Positions 1 to 11,869 of a stretch of DNA of 64,000 bases are shown here, in pieces. The notes below the pieces were generated by a model. The model saw only the letters and a list, made by a program, of their open reading frames with translations, was not told where the DNA came from and ran no database searches. The position numbers were made by a program, and so were the translations under genes. The DNA lies in NCBI GenBank assembly GCA_037127315.1, contig JBBBDQ010000915.1, positions 1,148,501 to 1,212,500 on the forward strand, in the 5' to 3' direction. This DNA is from Ascarosepion bandense (lineage: Eukaryota; Mollusca; Cephalopoda; Sepiida; Sepiidae). Position 1 is the first letter of the stretch. Every line of letters starts with the position of its first letter.

Positions 1-120
1 ATTATTTCCCCCAAGAAATATTTTCTCACAACTTAAAAATGTTTTCTAGCTTTGAATAAACTTCAATATTGATAAACTATTTAAAAACGATTATTTATTT
101 TTATTTTTTATTTCTCTTGT

Positions 121-123
<3 letters not shown>

Positions 124-170
<47 letters not shown>
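124..170. repeat. (TA)n microsatellite
   Basis: Pure TA dinucleotide run of about 47 bp. The short open frames crossing it on both strands translate to alternating Tyr/Ile and are not genes. The flanks (1-123 and 171-680) are AT-rich with no recognisable gene. Confidence 0.95.
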
Positions 171-174
<4 letters not shown>

Positions 175-679
175 ATAAAACTCCGAAAACTACATTCGTT
201 GTATGGCCATTTCGTCGAGGAAAGTTTCTTACTTCCTCAACAAGTGTCAAAATCAAACTTTTATAGCAAATATGAGAAAAAAATTCGATTTTCGGAAGAT
301 CACTCAAAATAATTCCATGCACAGGAAGTGCAGATTACAAAGAAAAAGAAAGTAAATAAGAAAAATTAAGGAAGCGGAAATTAAGAAAAAGAATTTAAAA
401 ATTTATCGTCTAAACATTGTTTAGCAGGGAAGAAATGGAAAACAATGACAGAGAAAGGGGTTCAAGACTCGATTATAGAAGACATTTAGATTACATCTGT
501 ACTAAAAATAAAAAAATTAACCGTGCCACAGGAATGGATGTAGTGGGAGGAAAGGAACAAATGGCATAAACAGCTGTTAAAGAATAAAAAACGTGGGGAA
601 AGGAAGAAAGGGAAAAAACTCTAGTAGTCATGGTAAGGAATTCCAGCTTTAGAGGCTGAACAGAAGTGATACATAAATT

Positions 680-2035
680 ATTTTTTAACATTTCACCCCA
701 AGCAAGGCATTTCACTGTCACTATTGCGCAGGGGGTTACATAGGGGAAAGTGATGAGAGAGGTTGTTTAGATATAGGAAATGTCAGAAGGAGGGTGAAAG
801 ACGGGTAAGGATACCGAGGATGAGGGTTGGGTAGATGGGAAAAATGTTTGAGAGAATGGATGCGAGTTAGTGTGTTAGGAGGTGTCTATTGACCTTACAT
901 TTAAACTCCTGGAGATTGTAGCTGTCGGGAAAGCAAGTATGTGGAAGGGAATTCCGCTGTCGGGAATTGCGAGAAAAGAAGTCGTTGGAAGGGAAATTGC
1001 GGTTACATATTATCGGTTTCATTGTAAAAGTGTGGGACATGGTTGCTAATCTAGTATATCGTGCAAATTCGTATCTAGGGGCACTCTAAGTTCATCGGAG
1101 CAGAAGCTGTGAAAATATTTACAGAAGAGGCACAGGAAAGCCACGTCACGCCGGTGAGAGAGTGACTTCAGCCGGTCTGCCAAGTCGGTATCGATTACAT
1201 TACAGATTCTCCGTTGTATTTTATCATGAATCCCGAGGAGAATAGCAGGGGCACCCGACCAGATGTGGCAGAAGTATTAAATACACGGGCGGATGATAGA
1301 TTTATATATGTGCAGGATAGATTCAGACGGGAAAAACATCACGGCGCAGCACAGAGAACCGATTTCATAGCAGCGGATTTAGCATTGGATTCGATATAGT
1401 CATTTCACTTGCGGTCCGGTGAGAGTGTGAGGCCAAGGAAGTGTAGTGTTTTACTCTCTGGGACGCAAGCCTGATCCATGCTAATGGGAGGTAGGTGCGA
1501 TTGTCTATGATGGTTAATTGATAGCAGCTTCGTTTTGAAAGCATTAAAATTTACTAGCCATTTCTTACCCCAGTCCACTATGAATTGGAGGTCCTTTTCA
1601 GGCTCGGCAACGAGGTTCGCTTTGTCATCCACACCAGATTTTTGTCGAGGCGAGAGTAGACTGTGGTGTCATCGGCGTACATGTCTATTTGGGATTTAAT
1701 GGCATCGGGGAGATCATTAATGTAGATCAGAAAGAGTGTAGGACCTAGGATAGAGCCTTGAGGGACATCCGCGTTCGTATGGTAGTTCTGGAAGGCATGT
1801 CCGTTTAATACCACCTTCAATGTGCGGTTAGAGAGAAATGACTGTATTAGGTCAAACAAATGTCCAGTTATACCATAGCTCCGCAGTTTGCGTAGAAGGC
1901 CAGCATACCAAACTTTGTCGAAAGCTTTGGAGATATCCAAGGCAACGGTTCGGGCTTCGCCATTCTTGTCGATAGCCTGGTATATATACTCGGTGATGGT
2001 CGTTAGCATATCAGCAGTAGCCTTAGTAGATTTTA
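680..2035 (-). mobile_element. 5'-truncated Jockey/CR1-like LINE (copy J1)
   Basis: Minus-strand LINE remnant running from RT motifs (about 2009) through the thumb and C-terminal region (about 1400-900) to the 3' UTR, which ends near 680 in an A-rich tail. The 3' tail (Cs and a conserved GCAAGGC segment at about 690-745) recurs at 22330 (plus), 41246 (minus) and 45450 (minus), so it is a family 3' end. Homology to the longer copy at 37442-39590 stops near 2035, as expected of 5' truncation during target-primed reverse transcription. Assignment to the Jockey/CR1 group rests on the order of RT motifs and the YADD box. Confidence 0.85.
1085..2009 (-). pseudogene. LINE reverse transcriptase fragment, broken
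   Basis: In the 1578-2009 frame one reads RT motifs in order: LDISKAFDKVW (catalytic Asp), GVPQG-type block here DVPQGSILGPTLFLIYINDL, and MYADDTTVYS with the catalytic Asp pair. A frameshift near 1600 leads into another frame (1405-1632) with the conserved palm/thumb text HFLGLTLSPD. Further downstream (1400-1085), in several frames with stops, comes the thumb signature IYKSIIRPC and HIWSGAPA. At least three frameshifts or stops make it non-functional. The equivalent motif in the intact relative at 37.3 kb reads GVPQG; here the first residue is Asp. Cytoplasmic RNP enzyme in life; now a relic. Confidence 0.85.
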
Positions 2036-2071
2036 GATTTTAAGTTTTAAACTCTAATTTTCAGTTTTTTA

Positions 2072-2105
2072 TATGTATGTGTATGTGGTGTGTGTATATA
2101 TATAC

Positions 2106-2173
<68 letters not shown>

Positions 2174-2649
2174 TTTTTTTTTTTTAGCAATTTAACCGCT
2201 CTACCTATATTTCCCTTTCCCTTCATAATATTTATAAATTTATTACTTTATATATCTATATATATTTATGCGTGTTCGTATGTAGATATGTATATATGTG
2301 TGCATGTATGTGTATGTGTGTATGTGTGTGTGGATGTGTGTGTGTGCATATATATATGTGTGTTTGCATAAATGTATGGGTATGTATGTGTATGTGTGTA
2401 ATGTGTACATAAGTGTGTGTGTATGTATACATATATATATACATATATGTGTGTGTGTATATATATATATATGTGTGTGTGTAGGTGTGTGCGTGTGGGT
2501 GTGTGTGTGGATATGTATACATGTCCATGTATATGTGTATATATATGTATATTTTTAAATGTATATATGTGTGTGTATGTATATATGTATATATATATGT
2601 GTGTGTGTATATATATATATATATGTATACATGTGTATATTTATATATA

Positions 2650-2689
<40 letters not shown>

Positions 2690-2692
2690 GTA
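2072..2692. repeat. Composite (TG)n/(TA)n microsatellite field
   Basis: About 600 bp of alternating purine-pyrimidine sequence: (TA)n and (TG)n at 2094-2178, then from about 2240 interrupted TATG/TGTG tracts to 2692. Several overlapping frames of 70-93 codons on both strands (Tyr/Ile/Cys/Val or His/Thr rich) are artefacts of this repeat. Long alternating purine-pyrimidine DNA is prone to Z-DNA and slippage; that is general knowledge, not something shown here. Confidence 0.95.
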
Positions 2693-4865
2693 TATGGAAA
2701 TTTTAGATCATCTATGCCTAACGGTATCTTTAATTAGTTTAAATTATATGACCTATTTTAAAATTTAAATTTTAAATCTTATATCTATTTATTTCCTTTA
2801 AAAATAATATTAATTTTTCCCCTAAATATACCTTTTTAAATAAAAGGTCTTCTTTCTAATACTTCAACGTTTTTAGGAAGTTAGGTTTATTTGAATGTAT
2901 CTAGCGTCTGTAATAAGAAAACATTTTTTCTTTCTTTCTCTTCTTTTTTCCCCTCCCTTCCTTTTTTATTTTCCCCTTTTTTATTTTTTTTTATTTTTTA
3001 TTTTTTTACAATTCTATCTATGAGTTGAAAAGAGAAAATAGACATAATTTACTTCAAATTATCTCCAGTTTCGGTATAGCATTTGTTGCTGAGGTGATGT
3101 GTTATCCCCTTCGGGGATTTCATGTCGAAATGTGCATTCAACATCTTTGAAAAAAATTAATTTAATTTATATTTGCTCTGTAATTTTTATTACATGGAGC
3201 TCTCCTCCTGTATCATTTTTTAATATCAAAATTTAATATTTAATATTAATTAGGATAGGGTTTTGGAATTTACCTTCCTGCTTTTTCAGCTTGGATTAAA
3301 GTATTTAAATAAAAATATATGTCATATATATATTATTATTATTATTATTTTCTTTTTTTTACTTTAAAGTTAGAGGTTGGTTATAGAGTTAAAATAAATA
3401 TTTAGTTATATATGAACTCATTCAGTTTTCATGCCATTCAATTCTGGTGACATTTACCAGTAATCAATAACCCAACAAATTTAATAATGCTAATGTCTGA
3501 ATAGACTTCCAAATGTTCCGACATTAGAGCTCCAATAATGATGAAGGAAACAAATTTTTTAACAAAACTATTTTTTCAATGTTACTCGTTTATCGGCATT
3601 CATCACCAACAATTGTTATTTTTTAAATTAGGCTTTCTAGTCCGGATTGACTTGTATAACTTTAAATATCCGAGAAAAGTTTTTAACTCAATAGAAGCAA
3701 ATTGCCACATAGAATTCTGAAGGCACATTGTAATAGCGGAAGATCCTTCCCAAAATCTAAGAAAAATATTAACAATCTGGAGCATCTTGTTATAAACGAA
3801 GACAGATTATTTAAATATTTAGTAATCTCAGTTCTCTTATAGGGCAGAAAAACAGAAATGTTGTTCTAGAGAAGGATATTAAGAATACCATGGACTGAAC
3901 ATATAGTCAATTAATTTTTAGATAAAATGAAGACAAAAAGGTCATTTATAATTAACATCAGAAATACAAAGTTCAAACATCTAGAGCACTTAATGAAGAA
4001 ATAGGGATTAGAAAGAATAGAGGTAAACAATACTCACAGAATAGAGGAAAACAATACATACTTAACCGATTTTGTTAATGGCTGAGATAAGAAGGATTAG
4101 AAAAGATAGCAGAAATATACAAATACTAAGACCTGTCATTACCGCCAACGTCTTCAAAGAGAAACAAAAAAGAAGAAACAAGTTTTTAACCCTCTTTTCA
4201 CTCCATTTAAACGAGGAAAGATTGTCAAGATCAACTTTTGGTGTGAATCTTTCTTCAGGCAACAGCAGAAAATCTATACAAAGAATACGTCAATTCCAAA
4301 TACCAACGAATCACAAAAGTTGCAAATGCCCAAATTTGTTGCAGGTTTTAAACGACCCTGAGTATGCATAAAACAGGTTGCAGACTTCCTAATATGCTTG
4401 AAGCAAGGTTCACATATCCTATCTCAGTTACGAAGAATTCTGGGACGTTCCCAGATAGATTTATCTGTCCACACAAGGAATAGTAGAATCTAATCAATAC
4501 ATCTAAGTTAAGTGTTTCAAAGTAGAAACTAGCCATAATTAAGCAACTGTTTATGATTTCTTGTCATGGCCTTTTACTTTTAATTTTTAAGAGAAAATGA
4601 TAAATATAACAAAGAAACCGGAAGTTGTATTGGAATAGTGAAAGATGTCTTCCAAAAGCTAATCAAAATATCAAGAAACTGATAAAAATGCTAAACTATT
4701 ATGTAATATCAGTCTTTTAAAATTAGGTATACTAATTATTTATACCATTTAAATTGTTCGGATTGTTTTCCTCATCTTTATTGCTATAAGCAAGACGTTT
4801 TGGCGAGAAGAAGTATGGCTTGTGGAACTAGAAAAATCCATCTCATTCAAAGAAATAAATGATTC
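2693..4865. other. AT-rich stretch, no gene seen
   Basis: Contains a pyrimidine-rich tract (2924-3010), a hairpin (3096-3126, listed separately) and a short (TTA)n run at about 3332-3350. The open frames, up to 99 codons (4072-4371), have AT-driven composition and no motif I recognise, so I treat them as chance. Confidence 0.6.
3096..3126 (+). other. Imperfect hairpin with TTC loop
   Basis: Outer helix 3096-3101 with 3121-3126 (six pairs including two G-T wobbles), a symmetric TT/TT internal loop, then a perfect inner helix ATCCCC/GGGGAT closed by the loop TTC (3110-3112). It is followed at once by GAAATG. It may be a decayed structured 3' end of a retroelement; no protein relic lies next to it. 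Confidence 0.55.
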
Positions 4866-4869
4866 ATTT

Positions 4870-4985
4870 CGAAATTCCAGTCACCTGAAGAAGATCGGAG
4901 CATACAACGTCTGAAATATCGTGAATAAGGCAACAAATACGAGGACAACAGTTCAATAGTGTAAATAATAGTGTTTTATTATGTT
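4870..4985 (+). repeat. SINE 3' domain (copy 1)
   Basis: Shares a block of about 95 bp with 6918-7015 and 46882-46985: CACCTGAAGAAG, then a GAAA segment about 22 nt later, then GGCAACAAA and a tail ending in AATAGTGTAAAT. No clear tRNA-like head is left upstream of this copy. CTGAAGA is at 4885-4891 and GAAA at 4913-4916. Confidence 0.65.
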
Positions 4986-5049
4986 TATTACATATTCCCG
5001 TTTTGTTATTATATCCAAACCGAATATGCTCAATCCTCGTTTGCACAGT

Positions 5050-6740
5050 CCTAGAAGTAAGACTTGTTTTATGGTTTCTAATATCTTAAACTGAAAATAT
5101 GACTTTTTAACGCTGTCATCATCCTAAAGTTATTCCCATTTCATATGTCTAAATGATCTCTATGTTTCAGTTCCGCCATTTTAAACCTTTACTGCTGAAT
5201 ATCCCGTGTCATTTCTTAGATGGAATCACAATAATTTCAACAGTGATTGTTTAAAATGTAAAAATGAATCTTAATTCATTTTTCAGATAAACTGCCACTT
5301 TGTGAAAAATAAAAACTCATGCGAACATTTTTCACTTCAATCTTAACTTCGTCCTGTTAATGATCATTCTTTATCTACCCACCATATTGGCATAATTTCT
5401 ACTTCCACACATATTTTATTTCATTAATTACATAGTTTATTCAGACTGAAAACCTGGAGTGGAGCCCCAAAGGCTATGGCTATCAACATTGACAACTTTC
5501 CCGCAAATCCATCAGCCATGATGATATGATATAATGCCATATATATGTTTGGATGTTGCAGTGAAGTGCATAGCCTCCATATATCATCGCCAATCTAAGA
5601 GAATAAACAATCTCCATTTAAACCATCTTCTGCCTTGTAGGTCTTGCCTCTTTAACTTCTGAGAAGATGGACGGGGTAACCTTGATATAACCGGTGCAAA
5701 AGAAACCGGCAAACCATATCGCTATTCGGTCTTGAATGTCACCATGAACTACACTGACGAGATTGAGAGAAATGGTGACTACAGTGGCAATGATTGAATA
5801 AATAAATTAATTTGTAATTACCATTTCGACTCTGTATTCAGAGTGCGTCAAGCATTGTATAGGATAAAATTTAATAAAATAAATAAATAGAAGTTTTTCA
5901 AATGAATTTTAAAAGCTGGGTTTGTGGTAGAGTAACTTTTTACTAAATATTCTGTCACGGTGAGTTTGCTTTAGCATTCTCCGATAACTCCCAGAGGCAT
6001 GATTTATTATATCAATTCAGAATCTCTTGATATCTTATCATAATTGTTGAACAGTTATTGATTCAAAATCAATAATGACCGAAGCAGATTAACAATCGCA
6101 GTAAATATAAATGGATGCGAGTGGCTTTCGAAACAAAAAAGGTTTTGTCCCATTTCAGAGCGTAATAGATTTTAAGGTTTCTTGTAAATGCGTGTTCCTC
6201 TTTAATGTTCATTTAGATTTGCCGATTAGATATTGCTCCTTGCTGAATGATATGTTCGTCATTTGCTAATGTTGCCTCCCTTCCGATCTTCAAAAAACAA
6301 AGGTTCGACTTCATATAAAAGACATAAAGATACACATACTGATGATGAACAATTAGTATAATTCTTTGTCCTATACTCGTTTTCCATAATCAATTTTTAA
6401 TTGTTAATTTTCCACAATCTCTCTAATCGATTGGATGCAAAGCAAAATAATTGTTCAAGGGCTTCAACTTTTTGGTTTAGTGGGAAATAGGTTTAACTGC
6501 TCTCTATATTTCTGAGATTAGGTATTGTATTGATTTATACTATTTATCGGACTGTCATCATTATTTTTGCTGCCGCATTCACGACGTTGTGAATTGGAAT
6601 CTTTTAGGTTTGCCAAGCATAGAAAAGAATACAATATAGGAATCAGTAATGCAGCAAGATTCTGATATGAGATCTGGTAAAAAGAGGTTCGTTAGACATT
6701 AGATTTATCATTCCCAGAAATTCATACATTGACGTTCTCA
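5050..6740. other. AT-rich stretch with one unassigned segment
   Basis: Mostly AT-rich and featureless. The part at 5455-5805 is less AT-rich and reads in plus-strand pieces without a long frame. It ends in an in-frame stop followed by repeated AATAAA-like tails near 5795. It could be an old retrocopy or an unknown repeat; I cannot name it. Confidence 0.4.
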
Positions 6741-6744
6741 AGGA

Positions 6745-7020
6745 CATGTGGCGCAGTGGATAAAAACGTTGGTTTTGATCCAGTACATGATCCAAACGGT
6801 TTTAAGTTCAATACCTAGATGTGAGATAAACACAATCGTCAAGAGTTGGGTTAAAATATTATAACTGACACTGAGACATCTGAAACAAAAGGAATCTATC
6901 CGGGTTTGAAAATAAATCACCTGAAGAAGTACAGATCGTACAACGACCGAAACTTCGTGAATATGGCAACAAAGACGACGATAGTATTCCGCAAAATGTA
7001 AATAGTGTAAAGGTTTATGC
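6745..7020 (+). repeat. tRNA-derived SINE, tRNA-Arg-like head (copy 2)
   Basis: The head contains an A-box-like TGGCGCAGTGGATAA (about 6749) and a B-box-like GGTTTTAAGTTCAATACC (about 6799), resembling tRNA-Arg. A body of about 85 bp follows, then the conserved tail starting with CACCTGAAGAAG at 6918 that is shared with 4882 and 46884. tRNA-Arg-type SINEs are known from octopus (OR families); that this is one of those exact families is inference. Transcription would be by RNA polymerase III from the internal boxes. Confidence 0.7.
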
Positions 7021-7387
7021 CTTTCTAACTTTCAAATCTTGAACACGTTTTTCTGATTTCACTACCTGTTTCCTTTTTATTAGGCTTTTCTCTTTATTGG
7101 GTTAAATTGCAATTAACTCAAATGTTGTATATGATTACGTAACGTGTGCCATTAAAACCTTACCTAACATGGTTCTTCACACTCTACTGTCATATTAGCT
7201 CTTAATACAGTAGTCATTTTGTTGTCTTTCCAGAAAGATTGTACAGTCATCAATTTACTCAAGCAAGGTAGTTTATGCGTTGTTTTTCTGTCTCACTTGC
7301 CTTCAATCTGTTATGTGTGGGTATGATATTTTCGAATTACTCTTTCCTCCTGATGTGATCTACATATTTCAACTGTTTGTTTTTCCT

Positions 7388-7694
7388 GATACTAAGTATC
7401 AGCCAGTTAAGTGTCATAAATGATAAACGCCTGGATGATCACGTCCTGAAAGAGACATAATTGACCGGGCAGAAGATTTTCCCTTAGTAGGTTGCAATTA
7501 TTTTCTGCAGGAGACTGGTTGCCAACCAAAGCTATAGAACCCAATTTGTTATTTGACCCATAACTGGAAGATAAAGATGGGTTAATACAATTCACAAAGA
7601 GTATATATGCGTAAGTGAATGCAACAAATTCAACTAGAATTCGAAGTTGGCTCTCCGATTTCTCGTTTCGAGCCGTTATTCACTGCACCACAAC
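7388..7694 (-). repeat. SINE-A family, near full-length copy
   Basis: On the minus strand it starts with a tRNA-like head (A-box-like TGGTGCAGTGAATAACGG, B-box-like ACTTCGAATTC near 7635) and runs into a body shared with 10930-11228, 20805-21005 and fragments at 22880, 24010 and 62690. The copies are diverged, so the family is old. The roughly 60-codon minus frame inside is not a gene. Confidence 0.75.
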
Positions 7695-7699
7695 GCACA

Positions 7700-10060
7700 T
7701 CCGATATTAACTATAAGTGTCCTTTTTTTATTTGTTTTTTTTCTCTGAAACTTTGACATTGTTCATATGTTCGGTTATTTATATTAACAGCATCTTTCTG
7801 TAGAATCACATTTCTGTAGCTTTAACCGTCTTCTTTATCTTTTACTAAAAATTAATGTTATGCAACAGTCCAATCCCCTTATCTCCATTTCTAAAGAAAT
7901 TTGTCTGTTCCTTTATATTTTGCTTAGCTTTTGTAAGGCCTCGTTTGCTATTCCAATGTGTTTTCAAATTTTAATGTCGCACTTTCTGGCCTCTGCTAAA
8001 TCACTTACCAGGTATTTAGATTTTCGCTAATATCTAATTTGCATATTCGGCTGTTGCTTTTGAATTCTGCCTTCTTGCAATTTATGTTTATTTCTTTTTG
8101 TTTGCCCTCATTGCATGATTTGGATGTTCTTGCAGTTTTACTTCTGATTTATCTATCAACACAGTGTCATTAGCATATGCTGTTTGGATTGAGGACTTCA
8201 ATAATATATTCTGGTAGGACTTTTAAATCTACCAAAATTGCCTTGCTGAATATGTTACGAAAAACAAACGTTGTCTTACACCCTTTACTGTTTCATGTAT
8301 ATTTACTTTTTATCCGGATGCAATTGGTTTGTTGTCAGTTTATATCCTGGATTATATGAATATTCTTCTCAAATATTCCAGTAACTAATCTGTTAGAAAC
8401 TCAATAAAGAATATTATAATGTGATATTCGAATCCGGGTAAACGCCAAGTTTTCAAATATTAACAAAACAAAAACGGTACTCGGAATATTCATATAGATA
8501 AAATCAGATTGTCACCCGGGATCAGTATTTACACAATGCATTAAAAGAAAACTATTGCAAATGGTTCTGATTTATTTGCTACGCAGTACGAATGTGTGTG
8601 TGTCCCCTATTAAATCCGACCCTGTACCATTTTGTCCTTGTAACTATGCAAATAAGTTCCAACACAAATTCCTTCTTTTTTATTTCCGTCTTCCTGCGTT
8701 TGACCTTATGTCAGTGTAATTAAAGCTTTGTAAATTCCGGTTTTCCTAACTGCGTTTCACCCTTTATGTCTTGCTACCGCAAGAAGCAATATAAATATCA
8801 AGGCTTACCCAGTAAAAAAGTACAATATACGCTACCTTTATCGATTTTCCTTTCCGCTATTATTATTTGGTATTTCGTTTACATTCGCCGGTCGTAGAAA
8901 TCTGTCATGAGATTTATGATTATTAGATTAAGTATTGGCAAATGTTATTTTTGAAGAGTATTTCTTTTATCATATTTCGATTATTAAATAGCTCCAAAAA
9001 CTTAACCCCACTTTGTTTTTGCGCCCCAAGAATTCTCTTTTAGCATGACAGCTGTTGAAACACAAAGGCTACAGTAATCAAGGATGCAGATGATCGTCTA
9101 TCTATACAGTCATTGCCATATTTTTCCAACAGGCTTACGCTGGTTAATGTTCTATTTACATAAATTCTGTTTGCATTAAATCGATTTTGAATGGTTGAAT
9201 TATTGTCAACAATTAAAAGTTTGTGTAAAAATTCTCAGTTATATTCTGAGAAAAGAAACAGTAAAATTAAAAAGAAAATAAGTAAAGAAATGAACTTTTA
9301 AAGAAAATATCTATAACCAAAACTTATGGAATACGCTCATAAAATATTCATTAGATCAAATGAAATTATTAAACATTTAAAAAACTTCATATTTTATACA
9401 CAAAGAGGACATTTTCTTGTGCAGCACATTGCTTTGTTATAAGATGTTGAAATGATAGAAATTAACCATTTTCCGTTTATTTTTTACATGCTTCTCGAAT
9501 AAGTTGGCTTGAGAAAGTGTTGCTTCTATCAGGGATGGTGAAAAAGACTAGCTAGATTAATATTTTGGTAATACTTAATGGCGACACCTTCGAGGATGTT
9601 CCTTCAGTGTCAATTATTTTATGTTGATGAGTATTGCATTTTTTTAGTTGAGGTTGGGGGTCGAAAATTATTAAAAGTGTGTTTTTCATCTAAATTTCAG
9701 TTGCTTTTCTTCGCAACACTAGGGTCCTCATTTATAATCTGTGTGAATAGCAAATTATTTTATTTTTAATGCCATGTGTGAATATAAAATTATTTCCTTT
9801 TCATGCCATGTCACTTCATGGCATAAACTATCTTGGTTACTGCTGATTTTCTTTTCATCGTCTGTACATTGCCATGACTTCTTTGGAATGAGAATAGATT
9901 ACGTCACTTTTTCCACGAAATTTAATTCAGGCTAGTTCTGCATTTGCTTTCTTTATATTCAGCGTAACTTAATATTAAACAAGTCAGAAATAAAACTCTA
10001 CTCATCATTGAATAGTTACGTCACCAAAAATATGTCCCTCTAGTGAAAGTACAATCCCAA
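7700..10060. other. AT-rich stretch, no gene seen
   Basis: About 2.4 kb with open frames of only 60-63 codons and no recognised motif. No clear repeat homology to the rest of the window. Confidence 0.6.
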
Positions 10061-10396
10061 TTATATACAATGCCACGCAAAAGTTTACAACACATTAAAA
10101 ATATTTCTTTGGGTATTTCTAACACAATTAAATTAATAGAAATTTCACTGTTAATAATTCACATGTTTAAGCCTTTAGTCAAATAATCAGATTTAAAAAA
10201 TATATCATAAAATATTCCATAAAGAGAAACTAATATTTAATAACGCAAAAGTTTACAAGACATTTATTAAATCTTCTATTAATATTTCACCACGTAACCG
10301 TTATTGCCTAATTACAGCATTTTTTTAACGCATGCAGGTTTTGCAGTTTCTTTCTTTGAATTCCCATTTTCAGCATTTTCATTAATTTTTAATGGA

Positions 10397-10588
10397 TTAC
10401 TGATATGGAGATTGACTTGCCCATTTGAGAACATCTATTCTGTTTGAATTCAACCATGATTTTGTAAGCTTTGCAGTATGTTTAAGATCGTTGTCTTGTT
10501 TAAAGACCCAACTTAATTTAATGCCCAGTGAATGTGAACCCTGACGTAAATTTCCTTCCAAAATATCCTTATAATATGCTTCATTCAT
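10397..10588 (-). pseudogene. Tc1-like transposase, C-terminal DDE part
   Basis: The frame reads YYKDILEGNL, then FKQDNDLKHTAKLTKSWL and ends at WASQSP. In Tc1 transposases this is the FQQDNDPKHTA block holding the second catalytic Asp, followed by WPSQSPDLNPIE with the third catalytic residue. A stop right after SQSPYQ removes the rest, including the last catalytic position. Upstream codons toward 10930 are in other frames, so the gene is dead. Confidence 0.85.
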
Positions 10589-10929
10589 TCTCTCTTCTAT
10601 TATTGCAATGTCCCTTAGACTTTGGGCACTATAGCAACCTTAGATCATGATTGGTCTGCCTTCACATTTTCCTATTAAGATAGTACTCTTCAGGAAATAT
10701 CAGTATCCTTGTTTTTCCAACTCTTTGCCACAGTATTTTTGCCAATAAGTTCAATTTTCGTTCGTTTGACTAAAGTACATTTTCCTAAAATCCTGCAGAT
10801 GTGATAAAATGCTTGTTTGCATAATCCACTCTATCAAAAACGTGTTTTTGCTTAAGAAGTGTTCATTTTTTCCTTGGAGTCCTCGAAAAATCGACTAAGC
10901 GAACGACTAATTGTATTCTTACGTATTTT

Positions 10930-11228
10930 TACTACACATACGCTCGAGAAGCCGGGGAACCGAGTTCGAATTCCGGCTGAATCCATTGTATTCACTTACG
11001 CGCAAATACCCTTGGGAAAGGTATTAATCCGTCTCTTCCTTCCAGTTATGGGTTAAATAGCAGGACAGATTGGGTTCTATAGCCTTGGTCGGCAACCAGT
11101 CTACCGCAGAAAGCAATGGCAACCTACTGCGGGATAATCTTCTGCCCAGTCAGTCATGTCTCTTTCGAGACATGATCGCTCAAGCGTGTATCACGTATGG
11201 CACCTAAACTGACTGACTGACGCTTAAT
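10930..11228 (+). repeat. SINE-A copy nested in the Tc1-like element
   Basis: The B-box-like GAGTTCGAATTCC at about 10961 is followed by the SINE-A body (TATGGGTTAAATAGCAGGAC at about 11046) and a short CTGA repeat tail near 11209-11221. It separates the two transposase halves, so it inserted after the transposon did. The left (head) edge is less clear than the tail. Confidence 0.75.
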
Positions 11229-11286
11229 CCTCCCTGAAGTTCTTTAAGCGTAACTCCGAGTTCGTTGCTAACTTTCTTGCCAATAA

Positions 11287-11496
11287 TCATACCATACATA
11301 TTGTTATATTTCTAGGACGACCAGAGTTTTGTTGGGGATGAATGGAATGACACGTTTTCCAGTTACGTACTATTGTACCAACTGAACTCAATGCCACATT
11401 TAACTGACTAGATATCTTCCTATAACAATGTCTATTTCTATGAAGGTCAACAATACGTTTACAGAGGTCTTGATCAATTATTTTGCTTTTCCCCAA
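11287..11496 (-). pseudogene. Tc1-like transposase, N-terminal DNA-binding part
   Basis: Sixty-nine codons starting MGKSKIIDQDLCKRIVDLH, with KISSQLNVALSSVGTIVRNW and SGRPRNIT. This is the paired-type helix-turn-helix and the GRPR linker of Tc1 transposases, which bind the terminal repeats. The ATG is the natural start by homology (MGK). The frame stops soon after the GRPR motif, and the central catalytic region lies beyond the SINE in broken frames. Confidence 0.85.
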
Positions 11497-11869
11497 ATTT
11501 TTATCAATATTTGATGAATGGTTAGCAGAAAAAAATGGCGCAATGTTTTAATCATTCCTCAAAGTAATCGTAAAATTAATCAGAAAAGTTCTAAAAACCT
11601 ATTCTAATTTGGAACATGTTTATTAAAACGTGAAGTCCTTTACAAAAACATAAAAATTATTTAAATAAAAAAATGTGCTGTAAAATTTGTGTCACTAAAT
11701 ATCGGTTTTTATTCATGGGATACTTTTTATGAAAATTTTTTAAAAGTCTGACTGATCACCTAAATATGTTCTACTAGCAGAAAAAAATTAATAAATAAAT
11801 AATAATTATTAGAAATAAATAAAAACATTTTTGTAATGTGTTGTAAACGTTTGTGTGGCGCTATATCAT

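Larger units (their letters stand above)
10066..11866 (-). mobile_element. Tc1-like DNA transposon relic with terminal inverted repeats
   Basis: The left end (about 10066-10105) and the reverse complement of the right end (about 11828-11866) share GTTTACAACACATTA within a roughly 38-bp terminal inverted repeat that begins near TATA/TA, in line with TA target duplication. Inside, on the minus strand, lie the N-terminal helix-turn-helix (11287-11496) and the C-terminal DDE part (10397-10588) of a Tc1-type transposase. A SINE sits between them (10930-11228). Removing the SINE gives about 1.5 kb, a normal size for Tc1 elements. Confidence 0.85.

Noticed and set aside
2256..2768. Several overlapping 69-90 codon frames rich in Cys, Val, Tyr, His or Thr
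   Set aside because: They are translations of TG/TA microsatellite DNA in different frames.
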